Below are positions 22,019-28,664 of a stretch of 28,664 bases of DNA, in pieces. Within the stretch, counting starts at the first letter, position 1. Every line of letters starts with the position of its first letter. The stretch comes from JBFGWM01 sp041588495. Its GTDB lineage: Bacteria; Pseudomonadota; Gammaproteobacteria; Pseudomonadales; JBFGWM01. The notes beneath the pieces are model-generated. The model saw nothing but the letters and a program-made list of their open reading frames with translations, did not search any database and was not told where the DNA came from. The translations under genes were made by a program, and so were the position numbers. The stretch spans positions 1 to 28,664 of the forward strand of contig JBFGWM010000006.1 of NCBI GenBank assembly GCA_041588495.1. Direction: 5' to 3'.

Positions 22019-22687
22019 CTACTCCACGAACCCGCGCGCCCGCAGCAGATCCATGCTGACGCCGGGTGAAGATTGCGGCCCGCGTTCCGTGGCCTTCTCA
22101 AACTGGCGCAGGCGCTCCAGGTAACGCGCCAGCAGGTCCACCTCCAGGTTGACCCGGACGCCCGGACGATAGTGTTCGAAAATCGTGTTACGCAGGGTGT
22201 GCGGAACGATGTTGACGCCGAAGCGCTCGCCACCCACCTCGTTCACCGTCAGGCTGGTGCCGTCGATGCAGATCGAACCCTTCGTCGCGATATAGCGCAA
22301 CAGGCTCATCGGCACCGCAAACCCGAACCGCACCGAACGGGCGTCCTCGCTTCGCTCAACCACCTCGCCGATGCCGTCGACATGCCCGGATACGAAATGG
22401 CCGCCAAGACGTTGGTTGGCGAGCAGGGCCTTTTCCAGGTTGACCGGCGCGCCTGCCGCCAGGTCGCCCAGGGTGGTGCATTCCAGGGTCTCCCGGGAGA
22501 CGTCCGCGGCGAACCAGTCATCGCCAATTTCCACCGCGGTGAGACAGGCGCCATTGACGGCAATCGAGTCCCCCGGCCCCACGTCCGCGAGTTCCAGTCC
22601 CGCGGTGCCGACCACCAGGCGCAGGTCACCGCCACACTGCTCCGTGGAGCGGATCTCTCCGACTGCCTCAATGATCCCGGTGAACAC
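22019..22687 (-). CDS. ribE: Riboflavin synthase alpha chain
   Basis: The 222-residue protein has two lumazine-binding repeats. The first begins MFTGIIEAVGEI and has SIAVNGACLTAVEI (about 41-54) and FAADVSRETL; the second has LGGHFVSGHVDGIGEV at about 93-108, GSICIDGTSLTVNEV and FGVNIVPHTLRNTIF. It dismutates two 6,7-dimethyl-8-ribityllumazine molecules to riboflavin. The start is GTG at 22687, with AGAGG eight bases upstream. It is separated from ribD by a 33-base AT-rich gap and from ribBA by three bases. E. coli calls this gene ribC or ribE. Confidence 0.97.
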   Translation of the reverse strand: MFTGIIEAVGEIRSTEQCGGDLRLVVGTAGLELADVGPGDSIAVNGACLTAVEIGDDWFAADVSRETLECTTLGDLAAGAPVNLEKALLANQRLGGHFVSGHVDGIGEVVERSEDARSVRFGFAVPMSLLRYIATKGSICIDGTSLTVNEVGGERFGVNIVPHTLRNTIFEHYRPGVRVNLEVDLLARYLERLRQFEKATERGPQSSPGVSMDLLRARGFVE

Positions 22688-22720
22688 GAAAACCTCTGTA
22701 ACAACAATACCCTGGATACA

Positions 22721-23869
22721 TCATACCGATTTGTTCAACGTAGCAGTAATACGCAGGTCGCGCCCCACGCTGCGGATCTCCCCGACCTCCAGGCGCACCT
22801 GGTCGGCAAGCCTTTCGAGGCCTTCGAGCACGAACGCCGGCCGGGCGCCGTGCCCGAGCAGGGTGGGCGCCACGTAGAGGACAATTTCATCGGCCAGGCC
22901 CTGGCGCAGGAACTCGCCCGCCAGGGTCGGCCCGGCCTCCACCAGCACCTCGTTGCACTGCCGGGCGGCCAGCGCCGCCAGGGTTGCCGACAGGTCCACG
23001 CGGTCGCCCGCACCGGGCGCCGAGATCAGCGCATGGCGTGGTTGCAGTTCCCCGTTCAACGCCCCGGCGCGCTCCGGCATGGTTCCCGCATGGAACACCA
23101 CCACCGAACCGGGCTCGCCGAACAATCGCGCACCCGACGCAATGCGCAGGGACGAATCCAGCACCACCCGTAGCGGGGGCTTGTCGGCAAGCAGTTCAAG
23201 GATGTCCGCGTCGACATCCCAGGCGTTCATTTCATTCGGCCGCACCGTGAGCGCCGGGTTGTCGGCGAGCACCGTGCCGATTCCGGTGATCACCGCCGAA
23301 CTGCGCGCGCGCAGTCGCTGTGCATCGCGACGTGCCTCCTGGCCGGTGATCCACTTGCTCTCGCCGGAGGCCATCGCGGTGTGCCCGTCGAGGCTCATGG
23401 CCATTTTCAGGCGCACCAACGGTCGCGACGCCTCCATGCGCAGATGAAAGCCGCGATTGAGGTCGCGGGCTTCGCTTTCCAGCACCCCGGTCACAACCTC
23501 GATGTCCGCGTCGCGCAGGGCCTGCAGTCCGGAACCGTCAACCTGCGGATTGTTGTCCGCGGTGGCCACCACCACCCGCCGCACACCCCGTTCGACCAGG
23601 AGGTTTGCACAGGGCGGGGTACGTCCGAAATGTGCGCAGGGTTCCAGGGTCACGTAGACCGTGGCCCCACGCGCCCGTTCGCCGGCATCCTCGAGCGCAT
23701 GCACCTCGGCATGGGGCTCACCGGCCGCACGATGGAAACCCCGGCCCACGACTTCCCCGTCGCGAACCACGACACAACCCACGCACGGATTGGGACGCGC
23801 GGTGAAACGCCCGCGCCGCGCGAGGGCCAGGGCCTGCGCCATGAAGCGCGCATCGGATTCGTCATGCAT
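22721..23869 (-). CDS. ribD: Bifunctional diaminohydroxyphosphoribosylaminopyrimidine deaminase / 5-amino-6-(5-phosphoribosylamino)uracil reductase
   Basis: The 382-residue protein has an N-terminal zinc deaminase domain with NPCVGCVVV at 27-35, HAEVHAL at 53-59 (H53, E55) and PCAHFGRTPPC at 77-87 (C78, C87), followed by a reductase domain from about 148 (RLKMAMSLDGHTAMASGES, ITGIGTVLADNPALTVR, NEVLVEAGPTLAGEFL). It carries out the second and third steps of riboflavin synthesis. The length fits the family (about 367). ATG 23869 lies 14 bases after nrdR. The order nrdR-ribD-ribE-ribB-ribH-nusB is common in gammaproteobacteria. I see no FMN riboswitch before it. Confidence 0.98.
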   Translation of the reverse strand: MHDESDARFMAQALALARRGRFTARPNPCVGCVVVRDGEVVGRGFHRAAGEPHAEVHALEDAGERARGATVYVTLEPCAHFGRTPPCANLLVERGVRRVVVATADNNPQVDGSGLQALRDADIEVVTGVLESEARDLNRGFHLRMEASRPLVRLKMAMSLDGHTAMASGESKWITGQEARRDAQRLRARSSAVITGIGTVLADNPALTVRPNEMNAWDVDADILELLADKPPLRVVLDSSLRIASGARLFGEPGSVVVFHAGTMPERAGALNGELQPRHALISAPGAGDRVDLSATLAALAARQCNEVLVEAGPTLAGEFLRQGLADEIVLYVAPTLLGHGARPAFVLEGLERLADQVRLEVGEIRSVGRDLRITATLNKSV

Positions 23870-23883
23870 CGGGGGTATCCGGT

Positions 23884-24360
23884 TCAGTCGGAGGGGTCGC
23901 GAACCGCGGGCCCCTTCACCAACCGCTCGATCTCCTCGCGGAACTGGTTGAGATCCTGGAAATGTTTGTAGACCGAGGCGAAGCGCACGTACGCAACCTC
24001 GTCCACCTGGGACAGCTCCTTCATCACCAGTTCCCCGATCACCATGGACTCGACCTCGCGCTCACCGGAGGCCTGCAGGTGGTGACGGATCCGGTTGAGC
24101 ATGGCGTCCACCTCTTCCGCAGGCACCGGTCTTTTCTCGAGCGCTTTCTGAATGCCCGACAGGAGTTTTTCCTCGTTGAACGGAACCCGCAGGCCGCCGC
24201 GCTTGATGACCTTAGGCATCAGCAGTTCGGCTTCCTCGTAGGTGGTGAAGCGTTCCTCGCAGGCCAGGCACTCGCGGCGCCGACGCACCTGGTTGCCCTC
24301 GGCGACCAGGCGCGAGTCGATCACCTTGGTGTCCTTGGCCTTGCAGAAAGGGCAGTGCAT
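23884..24360 (-). CDS. nrdR: Transcriptional repressor NrdR
   Basis: The 158-residue protein has the zinc ribbon C3-x2-C6 and C31-x2-C34 (MHCPFC, CLACEERFTT) and an ATP-cone domain from about residue 49 (PKVIKRGGLRVPFNEEKLLSGI, then a helical region). NrdR senses ATP/dATP and represses ribonucleotide reductase genes by binding NrdR boxes. No nrd gene or obvious box pair lies in the window, so its targets are elsewhere. It is 12 bases after glyA and 14 before ribD, so it is in the middle of the long minus-strand operon. Confidence 0.98.
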   Translation of the reverse strand: MHCPFCKAKDTKVIDSRLVAEGNQVRRRRECLACEERFTTYEEAELLMPKVIKRGGLRVPFNEEKLLSGIQKALEKRPVPAEEVDAMLNRIRHHLQASGEREVESMVIGELVMKELSQVDEVAYVRFASVYKHFQDLNQFREEIERLVKGPAVRDPSD

Positions 24361-24372
24361 GGGCGCGCTCGC

Positions 24373-25629
24373 TCAGTGCTCGTAGACGGGGAACCGCGCG
24401 CAGATGTCCAGCACCTGGCCGCGAACCCGCTCGATGCAGGCCTCGTCATTGATGTCATCGAGCACGTCGCAGATCCAGCCCGCCAGCTCCCGCGCCTCTT
24501 CGACGCCGAACCCGCGCCGCGTGATTGCCGGCGTGCCAATGCGCAGGCCGCTGGTGACAAACGGGGACCGCGGGTCGTTGGGGACCGCGTTCTTGTTGAC
24601 GGTGATGTTGGCCCGGCCGAGGGCTGCGTCGGCATCCTTACCGGTGATGTCCTTCTCGATGAGGTCGACCAGGAACAGGTGATTGTCGGTGCCGCCGGAA
24701 ACAATCCGGTAACCACGCTCGGCGATGGTGCCGGCCATGGCGCGGGCGTTGTCCACCACGCGCTGCTGGTAGGCACGGAACTCCTCGGCCATGGCCTCCT
24801 TGAAACACACCGCCTTGGCCGCGATCACGTGCATCAGGGGGCCGCCCTGGGAGCCGGGAAACACCGCCGAGTTCAGTTTCTTTTCCAGCTTCTCGTTGGC
24901 GCGCGCCAGGATCAGTCCACCACGCGGCCCGGCCAGGGTCTTGTGGGTGGTGGTCGTGGTGACGTCGGCAATCTGCACCGGGCTCGGGTAAACCCCGGCG
25001 GCGATCAGGCCGGCCACGTGCGCCATGTCCACCACCAGGTAGGCCTCGACGGCGTCGGCGATATCGCGAAAGCGCTGCCAGTCCATGACCCGCGAATATG
25101 CGGAGAAGCCGGCCATGATCATGCGCGGACGGTGCTCCTTCGCCAGCGCCTCGACCTCGTCATAATCAACCTCGCCGGTGTCCGGATTCAGGCCGTACTG
25201 GACCGCCTTGTAGGTCTTCCCGGAAAAGTTGACCGACGCGCCGTGGGTCAGGTGACCGCCGTGGGCCAGGCTCATGCCGAGCACGGTGTCGAGGGGTTCG
25301 AGGAGGGCCATGTACACCGCGGCATTGGCCTGGGAACCCGAATGGGGCTGCACGTTGGCATAGTCCGCACCGAACAACTCCTTGGCGCGGTCAATCGCCA
25401 GTTGCTCAACGACATCGACATACTCGCAACCCCCGTAATAACGCTTGCGGGGATAGCCCTCGGCATACTTGTTGGTGAGCACCGAGCCCTGGGCCTCAAG
25501 GACCCGCGGCGAGGCGTAGTTCTCCGAGGCAATCAGTTCGATGTGCTCTTCCTGGCGACGGGCCTCGCCCTGGATGGCTTCCCAGACGTCGTCGTCAAAA
25601 CCTGCAATGCGCATTTCCTTCGACAGCAT
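24373..25629 (-). CDS. glyA: Serine hydroxymethyltransferase
   Basis: The 418-residue product matches E. coli GlyA (417) throughout from memory: QEEHIELIASENY at 26-38, NKYAEGYPRKRYYGGCEYVD at 53-72, ELFGADYANVQPHSGSQAN at 84-102, DMAHVAGLIAAG at 201-212 and the pyridoxal phosphate lysine in TTTTTHKTLAGPRGG (K230). It interconverts serine and glycine while charging tetrahydrofolate with a one-carbon unit. The frame is open to 25833, but ATG 25629 gives the conserved MLSKEM start. It is the first gene of the glyA-to-pgpA run. Its promoter should lie in the 155-base divergent gap to ettA. Confidence 0.98.
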   Translation of the reverse strand: MLSKEMRIAGFDDDVWEAIQGEARRQEEHIELIASENYASPRVLEAQGSVLTNKYAEGYPRKRYYGGCEYVDVVEQLAIDRAKELFGADYANVQPHSGSQANAAVYMALLEPLDTVLGMSLAHGGHLTHGASVNFSGKTYKAVQYGLNPDTGEVDYDEVEALAKEHRPRMIMAGFSAYSRVMDWQRFRDIADAVEAYLVVDMAHVAGLIAAGVYPSPVQIADVTTTTTHKTLAGPRGGLILARANEKLEKKLNSAVFPGSQGGPLMHVIAAKAVCFKEAMAEEFRAYQQRVVDNARAMAGTIAERGYRIVSGGTDNHLFLVDLIEKDITGKDADAALGRANITVNKNAVPNDPRSPFVTSGLRIGTPAITRRGFGVEEARELAGWICDVLDDINDEACIERVRGQVLDICARFPVYEH

Positions 25630-25680
25630 GGCGCGATGGTGCTCCCTGGTACGCGGAATGTTCCGTAGAAATGGGCGCTT

Positions 25681-25709
25681 ATTGTACCGTATCTGTGAAC
25701 CCCGCGGGG
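25681..25709 (-). promoter_or_regulatory. Candidate glyA promoter element and adjacent CCCCGCGGGG palindrome
   Basis: TACAAT on the minus strand (25681-25686), followed by AAGCGCC, is a plausible -10 box for glyA, about 52 bases before its ATG. Upstream at 25700-25709 is the perfect palindrome CCCCGCGGGG, in the place where a -35 box or operator would be. No consensus -35 is visible. The gap holds no other gene. Confidence 0.3.
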
Positions 25710-25784
25710 CGCGCACACGCGGATTGCACTGGCTGGCCGCTTCCGGTAGCGTTGGCCGCCAAATCGGCAAACCGGACACCCTGG

Positions 25785-27458
25785 ATGGCGCAGTACGTTT
25801 ACACCATGAACCGGGTCGGCAAGATCGTCCCACCCGGCCGCGAGATCCTCAAGGACATCTCCCTCTCGTTCTTCCCCGGCGCCAAGATCGGCGTTCTCGG
25901 ACTCAACGGCGCGGGCAAATCCACCCTGCTGCGGATCATGGCCGGCGTCGAGAAGGAGATCGAGGGCGAAGCACGCCCGCAACCCGGCATCCGCGTCGGC
26001 TACCTGCCCCAGGAACCGCAACTGGACGACGACCGCGACGTGCGCAGCAACGTCGAGGACGGGGTCCGCGAAATGAAGGAACTGGTGGATCGCTTCAACG
26101 CCATCAGCGACCGCTTCGCGGAACCCATGAGCGACGACGAGATGAACGAACTGCTCGCCGAGCAGGGCGAACTGCAGAACGCCATCGACGCAGCCGGCGC
26201 CTGGGATCTCGAGCGCAAACTCGAAATTGCCGCCGACGCGCTGCGCCTGCCGGCCTGGGATGCCATGGCCGGCAACCTGTCCGGCGGCGAGCGACGGCGG
26301 GTGGCGCTGTGCCGCCTGCTCCTTTCGGCACCGGACATGCTGCTGCTGGACGAACCGACCAACCATCTCGACGCCGAGAGTGTGGCCTGGCTGGAGCGAT
26401 TCCTGCAGGAATACCCCGGCACCGTGGTGGCGATCACCCACGACCGCTATTTCCTGGATAATGTTGCCGGGTGGATACTCGAGCTCGACCGCGGTCGCGG
26501 CATCCCGTTCGAGGGCAACTACAGCGCATGGCTGGAGATGCGCGAACAGCGGCTCGCCTCCGAGCAACGCCAGGAAGAGGCGCACCGTCGCAGCATGCGC
26601 TCGGAACTCGAATGGGTGCGCACCAATCCCAAGGGGCGTCATGCCAAGAACAAGGCCCGCCTCGCCCGCTTCGAGGAACTCTGCTCGAAGGATTTCCAAC
26701 AGCGTAACGAGACCAGCGAACTCTACATACCGCCGGGCCCGCGTCTCGGCGAACTGGTCATCGAGGTCGACGGCGTCAGCAAGGGCTTCGACGACCGCCA
26801 GCTGATCGAGGGGCTCAACTGCAAGATTCCCCGTGGCGCCATCGTCGGCGTGATCGGTGGCAACGGGGCCGGAAAGACCACCCTGTTCCGCATGATCACC
26901 GGCCAGGAAACGCCTGACTCCGGTACCATCCGCGTCGGCGAGACCGTCGAATTCGCCTATGTCGACCAGAGCCGCGACAGCCTCGACGGTTCGCGCACGG
27001 TATGGGAGGAGATTTCCGACGGGCAGGACGTGATCCAGGTCGGCCAGTACCAGATCCCGTCCCGCGCCTACGTCAGCCGCTTCAATTTCCGCGGCGGTGA
27101 CCAGCAGAAGCATGTCGGTGACCTCTCCGGCGGCGAGCGCAACCGCCTGCACCTGGCCAAGCTGCTGCGCCGCGGCGCCAACGTGCTGCTGCTCGACGAA
27201 CCGACCAATGACCTCGACGTGGAAACCCTGCGCGCACTGGAGGAAGCCCTGCTTGCCTTCCCGGGCTGCGCCATCGTGATTTCGCACGACCGCTGGTTCC
27301 TGGACCGCGTGGCGACCCATATCCTCGCCTTCGAGGGTGACAGCCATGTGGAATGGTTCGAGGGCAACTACAGCGACTACGAGGTCGACCGCAGGCGCCG
27401 CCTCGGCGATGACGCCACCCAGCCGCATAGGGTCAAGTACAAGCGCCTTGCAGGATAA
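25785..27458 (+). CDS. ettA: Energy-dependent translational throttle protein EttA (ABC-F ATPase)
   Basis: The 557-residue product has the EttA length (555 in E. coli) and start (MAQYVYTMNRVGK). It has two ABC domains in one chain without membrane segments: Walker A GLNGAGKST at 39-47, signature LSGGERRRVAL and LLLDEPTNHLD, then GGNGAGKTTLF, LSGGERNRLHLAK and LLLDEPTNDLD. Between them is the charged linker with LEWVRTNPKGRHAKNKARLA, the part that touches the P-site tRNA. EttA binds the ribosomal E site and gates the first peptide bond according to ATP/ADP. The frame is open to 25671, but ATG 25785 fits the family; there is no good Shine-Dalgarno sequence. It is divergent from glyA. Confidence 0.97.
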   Translation: MAQYVYTMNRVGKIVPPGREILKDISLSFFPGAKIGVLGLNGAGKSTLLRIMAGVEKEIEGEARPQPGIRVGYLPQEPQLDDDRDVRSNVEDGVREMKELVDRFNAISDRFAEPMSDDEMNELLAEQGELQNAIDAAGAWDLERKLEIAADALRLPAWDAMAGNLSGGERRRVALCRLLLSAPDMLLLDEPTNHLDAESVAWLERFLQEYPGTVVAITHDRYFLDNVAGWILELDRGRGIPFEGNYSAWLEMREQRLASEQRQEEAHRRSMRSELEWVRTNPKGRHAKNKARLARFEELCSKDFQQRNETSELYIPPGPRLGELVIEVDGVSKGFDDRQLIEGLNCKIPRGAIVGVIGGNGAGKTTLFRMITGQETPDSGTIRVGETVEFAYVDQSRDSLDGSRTVWEEISDGQDVIQVGQYQIPSRAYVSRFNFRGGDQQKHVGDLSGGERNRLHLAKLLRRGANVLLLDEPTNDLDVETLRALEEALLAFPGCAIVISHDRWFLDRVATHILAFEGDSHVEWFEGNYSDYEVDRRRRLGDDATQPHRVKYKRLAG

Positions 27459-27492
27459 GCACCAGGGGTTAACCTGATATCGAGAACGACGA

Positions 27493-27509
27493 TCCCCGGC
27501 CTTCGGGGA
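27493..27509 (+). promoter_or_regulatory. Hairpin overlapping the ribosome-binding site of the small PilZ gene
   Basis: TCCCCG at 27493-27498 can pair with CGGGGA at 27504-27509 around a five-base loop. The right arm overlaps the Shine-Dalgarno stretch GGGGAGGAG (27505-27513) that precedes ATG 27521. In the mRNA this could partly hide the ribosome-binding site; alternatively it helps end ettA transcripts. Confidence 0.4.
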
Positions 27510-27520
27510 GGAGCGACACG

Positions 27521-27928
27521 ATGCCAGGTCCAACCACCGGTCTCACCGGCGCCGAGCGCAGGCAATTCTCCCGCATCCCCTTCGATGCCGACCTGCAACT
27601 CACCGGTGCCGGCCACCACTGGGAGCCCGAACTGCTCGACGTGTCCCTGAAGGGGCTGCTGATCCGGACGCCGGAGGACTGGGAAGTCGCGGACGGCTCA
27701 CAGCTTCACGCCATCCTCACCCTGGACGACCAGGAAACCGTGATCCGCATGGACGTGCAGGTTGCGCACGTGGAATCCGACCGTATCGGTCTCGGATGCG
27801 TGCACATCGACCTCGACAGCATCACCCACCTGCGCCGCCTGGTCGAACTCAACCTCGGCGACGCCGCCCTCCTCGACCGCGAACTGGCGGCGCTGGGCGA
27901 AGATCCCCTGGAACCGCCACCGGCCTGA
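27521..27928 (+). CDS. PilZ-domain c-di-GMP-binding protein, single domain
   Basis: The 135-residue protein is a canonical small PilZ domain: the arginine motif RRQFSR at 13-18 (RRxxxR), the second motif DVSLKG at 40-45 (DxSxxG), then strands of the barrel (AILTLDDQETVIRMDVQVAHV, IGLGCVHIDLDSI) and a C-terminal helix (ITHLRRLVELNLG). Both c-di-GMP motifs are complete, so binding is likely. With no output domain it probably acts by touching a partner, as many such proteins do in motility or biofilm control; the partner is not evident. It follows ettA by 62 bases. Its stop is one base from the end of radA on the other strand, inside the inverted repeat GCCTGA-A-TCAGGC. Confidence 0.92.
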   Translation: MPGPTTGLTGAERRQFSRIPFDADLQLTGAGHHWEPELLDVSLKGLLIRTPEDWEVADGSQLHAILTLDDQETVIRMDVQVAHVESDRIGLGCVHIDLDSITHLRRLVELNLGDAALLDRELAALGEDPLEPPPA

Positions 27929-27929
27929 A

Positions 27930-28664
27930 TCAGGCAATCGCGTCCAGCACGCCCTGCAGGTCGCGGGCACCGACCACCGTCATGTCATCGATGGCCTTGC
28001 GCGGCGCATTCGCCGCCGGGACGATCGCGCGCTTGAAACCGTGCTTGCGCGCCTCGCGCAGACGTTCCTGACCGTTGGGCACCGGGCGCAGCTCCCCGGA
28101 CAGGCCGACCTCCCCGAACACCACGAGGTCGGGCCACAGGGGCCGGTTGCGAAGGCTGGAGAGCACCGCCAGCAGGACCGGCAGGTCGATCCCGGTCTCC
28201 ATGACCCGCACGCCTCCCACCACGTTGGCGAAGACGTCCTGATCCGCGATACCGATTCCGCCGTGGCGGTGGAGGACCGCCAGCAACATGGCCAGACGGG
28301 CATGGTCCATACCCACGGTCAGGCGCCGCGGATTGCCGCCGCCCCCGCCATCGACCAGGGCCTGGACCTCGACCAGTAGTGGGCGCGTGCCCTCCCAGGT
28401 CACCATCACCACGCTGCCGGCGACCGGCTTCTCGCCCCGCGACAGGAAGATCGCCGAGGGGTTGGGAACCTCGCGCAGGCCGTTTTCAGCCATGGCGAAC
28501 ACTCCGAGTTCGTTCACCGCACCAAAGCGGTTCTTGACCGAGCGCAGCAAGCGGTAGCGATCGTGCTGCTGACCCTCGAAGTACAGCACCGTGTCGACCA
28601 TGTGCTCGAGAACCCGCGGCCCCGCGAGGGCCCCCTCCTTGGTCACGTGTCCGACCAGCAATAC
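27930..28664 (-). CDS. radA: DNA repair protein RadA (C-terminal part; 5' end cut by window)
   Basis: The frame is open from the right edge to the TGA at 27930-27932, giving 244 residues of the C-terminal part. It has the RadA-specific KNRFGAVNELGVFAM motif, LSRGEKPVAGSVVMVTWEG, and a Lon-protease-like C-terminal domain (VGMDHARLAMLLAVLHRHGG, FANVVGGVRVMETGIDLPVLLA, VVFGEVGLSGELRPV), all close to E. coli RadA (Sms) from memory. RadA is a hexameric helicase that extends branch migration in homologous recombination. The zinc finger and Walker A motif would be upstream, outside the window. Confidence 0.96.
   Translation of the reverse strand, partial: VLLVGHVTKEGALAGPRVLEHMVDTVLYFEGQQHDRYRLLRSVKNRFGAVNELGVFAMAENGLREVPNPSAIFLSRGEKPVAGSVVMVTWEGTRPLLVEVQALVDGGGGGNPRRLTVGMDHARLAMLLAVLHRHGGIGIADQDVFANVVGGVRVMETGIDLPVLLAVLSSLRNRPLWPDLVVFGEVGLSGELRPVPNGQERLREARKHGFKRAIVPAANAPRKAIDDMTVVGARDLQGVLDAIA

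Noticed and set aside
22688..24000. FMN riboswitch before the riboflavin genes
   Set aside because: The conserved FMN aptamer blocks are not visible in the short gaps before ribD, ribE or ribB, and the gaps (14, 33 and 3 bases) are too small.
25533..27533. 666-codon open frame on the minus strand opposite ettA
   Set aside because: The plus strand encodes EttA with all ABC motifs; the opposite frame yields a low-information, His/Val/Leu-rich sequence typical of antisense shadows.
1..28664. CRISPR arrays, transposases, integrases, tRNA or rRNA genes
   Set aside because: Reading both strands I found no regularly spaced repeats, no transposase or integrase motifs and no tRNA-like cloverleaf or rRNA sequence.

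Overview
The window is GC-rich bacterial chromosome, densely coded, with 31 protein genes (two cut by the window edges). I see no rRNA, tRNA, CRISPR array, insertion sequence or phage gene. Several features point to a gammaproteobacterium: the glyA-nrdR-ribD-ribE-ribB-ribH-nusB-thiL-pgpA block, the xseB-ispA-dxs block, and EttA, YidB, AcuI/YhdH, GdhA and PomA/PomB proteins that closely follow the E. coli or Vibrio sequences as I remember them. A sodium-type flagellar stator and a wax ester synthase/acyltransferase suggest a motile, lipid-storing, aquatic or marine/halophilic lineage. I cannot name the genus.

Layout, left: 1-2454 carries, on the minus strand, a truncated NadR-like NMN adenylyltransferase/ribosylnicotinamide kinase, a YidB-family protein and an AcuI/YhdH acrylyl-CoA reductase. 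2753-7294 runs on the plus strand: WS/DGAT acyltransferase, NADP-glutamate dehydrogenase, a CurA/PTGR-type NADP-dependent reductase and a small acidic unknown protein. 7295-9527 (minus) is a PqiA-like membrane protein overlapping a six-TM PAS histidine kinase with no response regulator nearby. A divergent unknown membrane/periplasmic protein follows at 9644-10324.

Middle: 10338-12763 (minus) is a stator operon, pomA-pomB plus a PilZ protein with a helical insertion, which suggests c-di-GMP control of the motor. 13006-16146 (plus) is xseB-ispA-dxs, joining the first enzyme of the MEP pathway to farnesyl diphosphate synthesis. 16225-18355 holds ribA, a periplasmic retropepsin-like protease and a divergent membrane zinc metallopeptidase.

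Right: 18342-25629 (minus) is a nine-gene tightly packed run from glyA to pgpA. It contains the riboflavin pathway; the ribB product carries a C-terminal GTP cyclohydrolase II-like domain that has lost its zinc and catalytic residues, so the separate ribA must supply that step. 25785-27928 (plus) is ettA followed by a canonical small PilZ protein. The C-terminal part of RadA enters from the right edge on the minus strand.

Most of the window is conserved housekeeping sequence. The parts most worth a second look are the PqiA/kinase/unknown membrane protein cluster, the stator-linked PilZ protein, the degenerate RibBA fusion, and a perfect 10-bp inverted repeat over the zinc peptidase start region. 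I did not find a clearly new multi-gene system.
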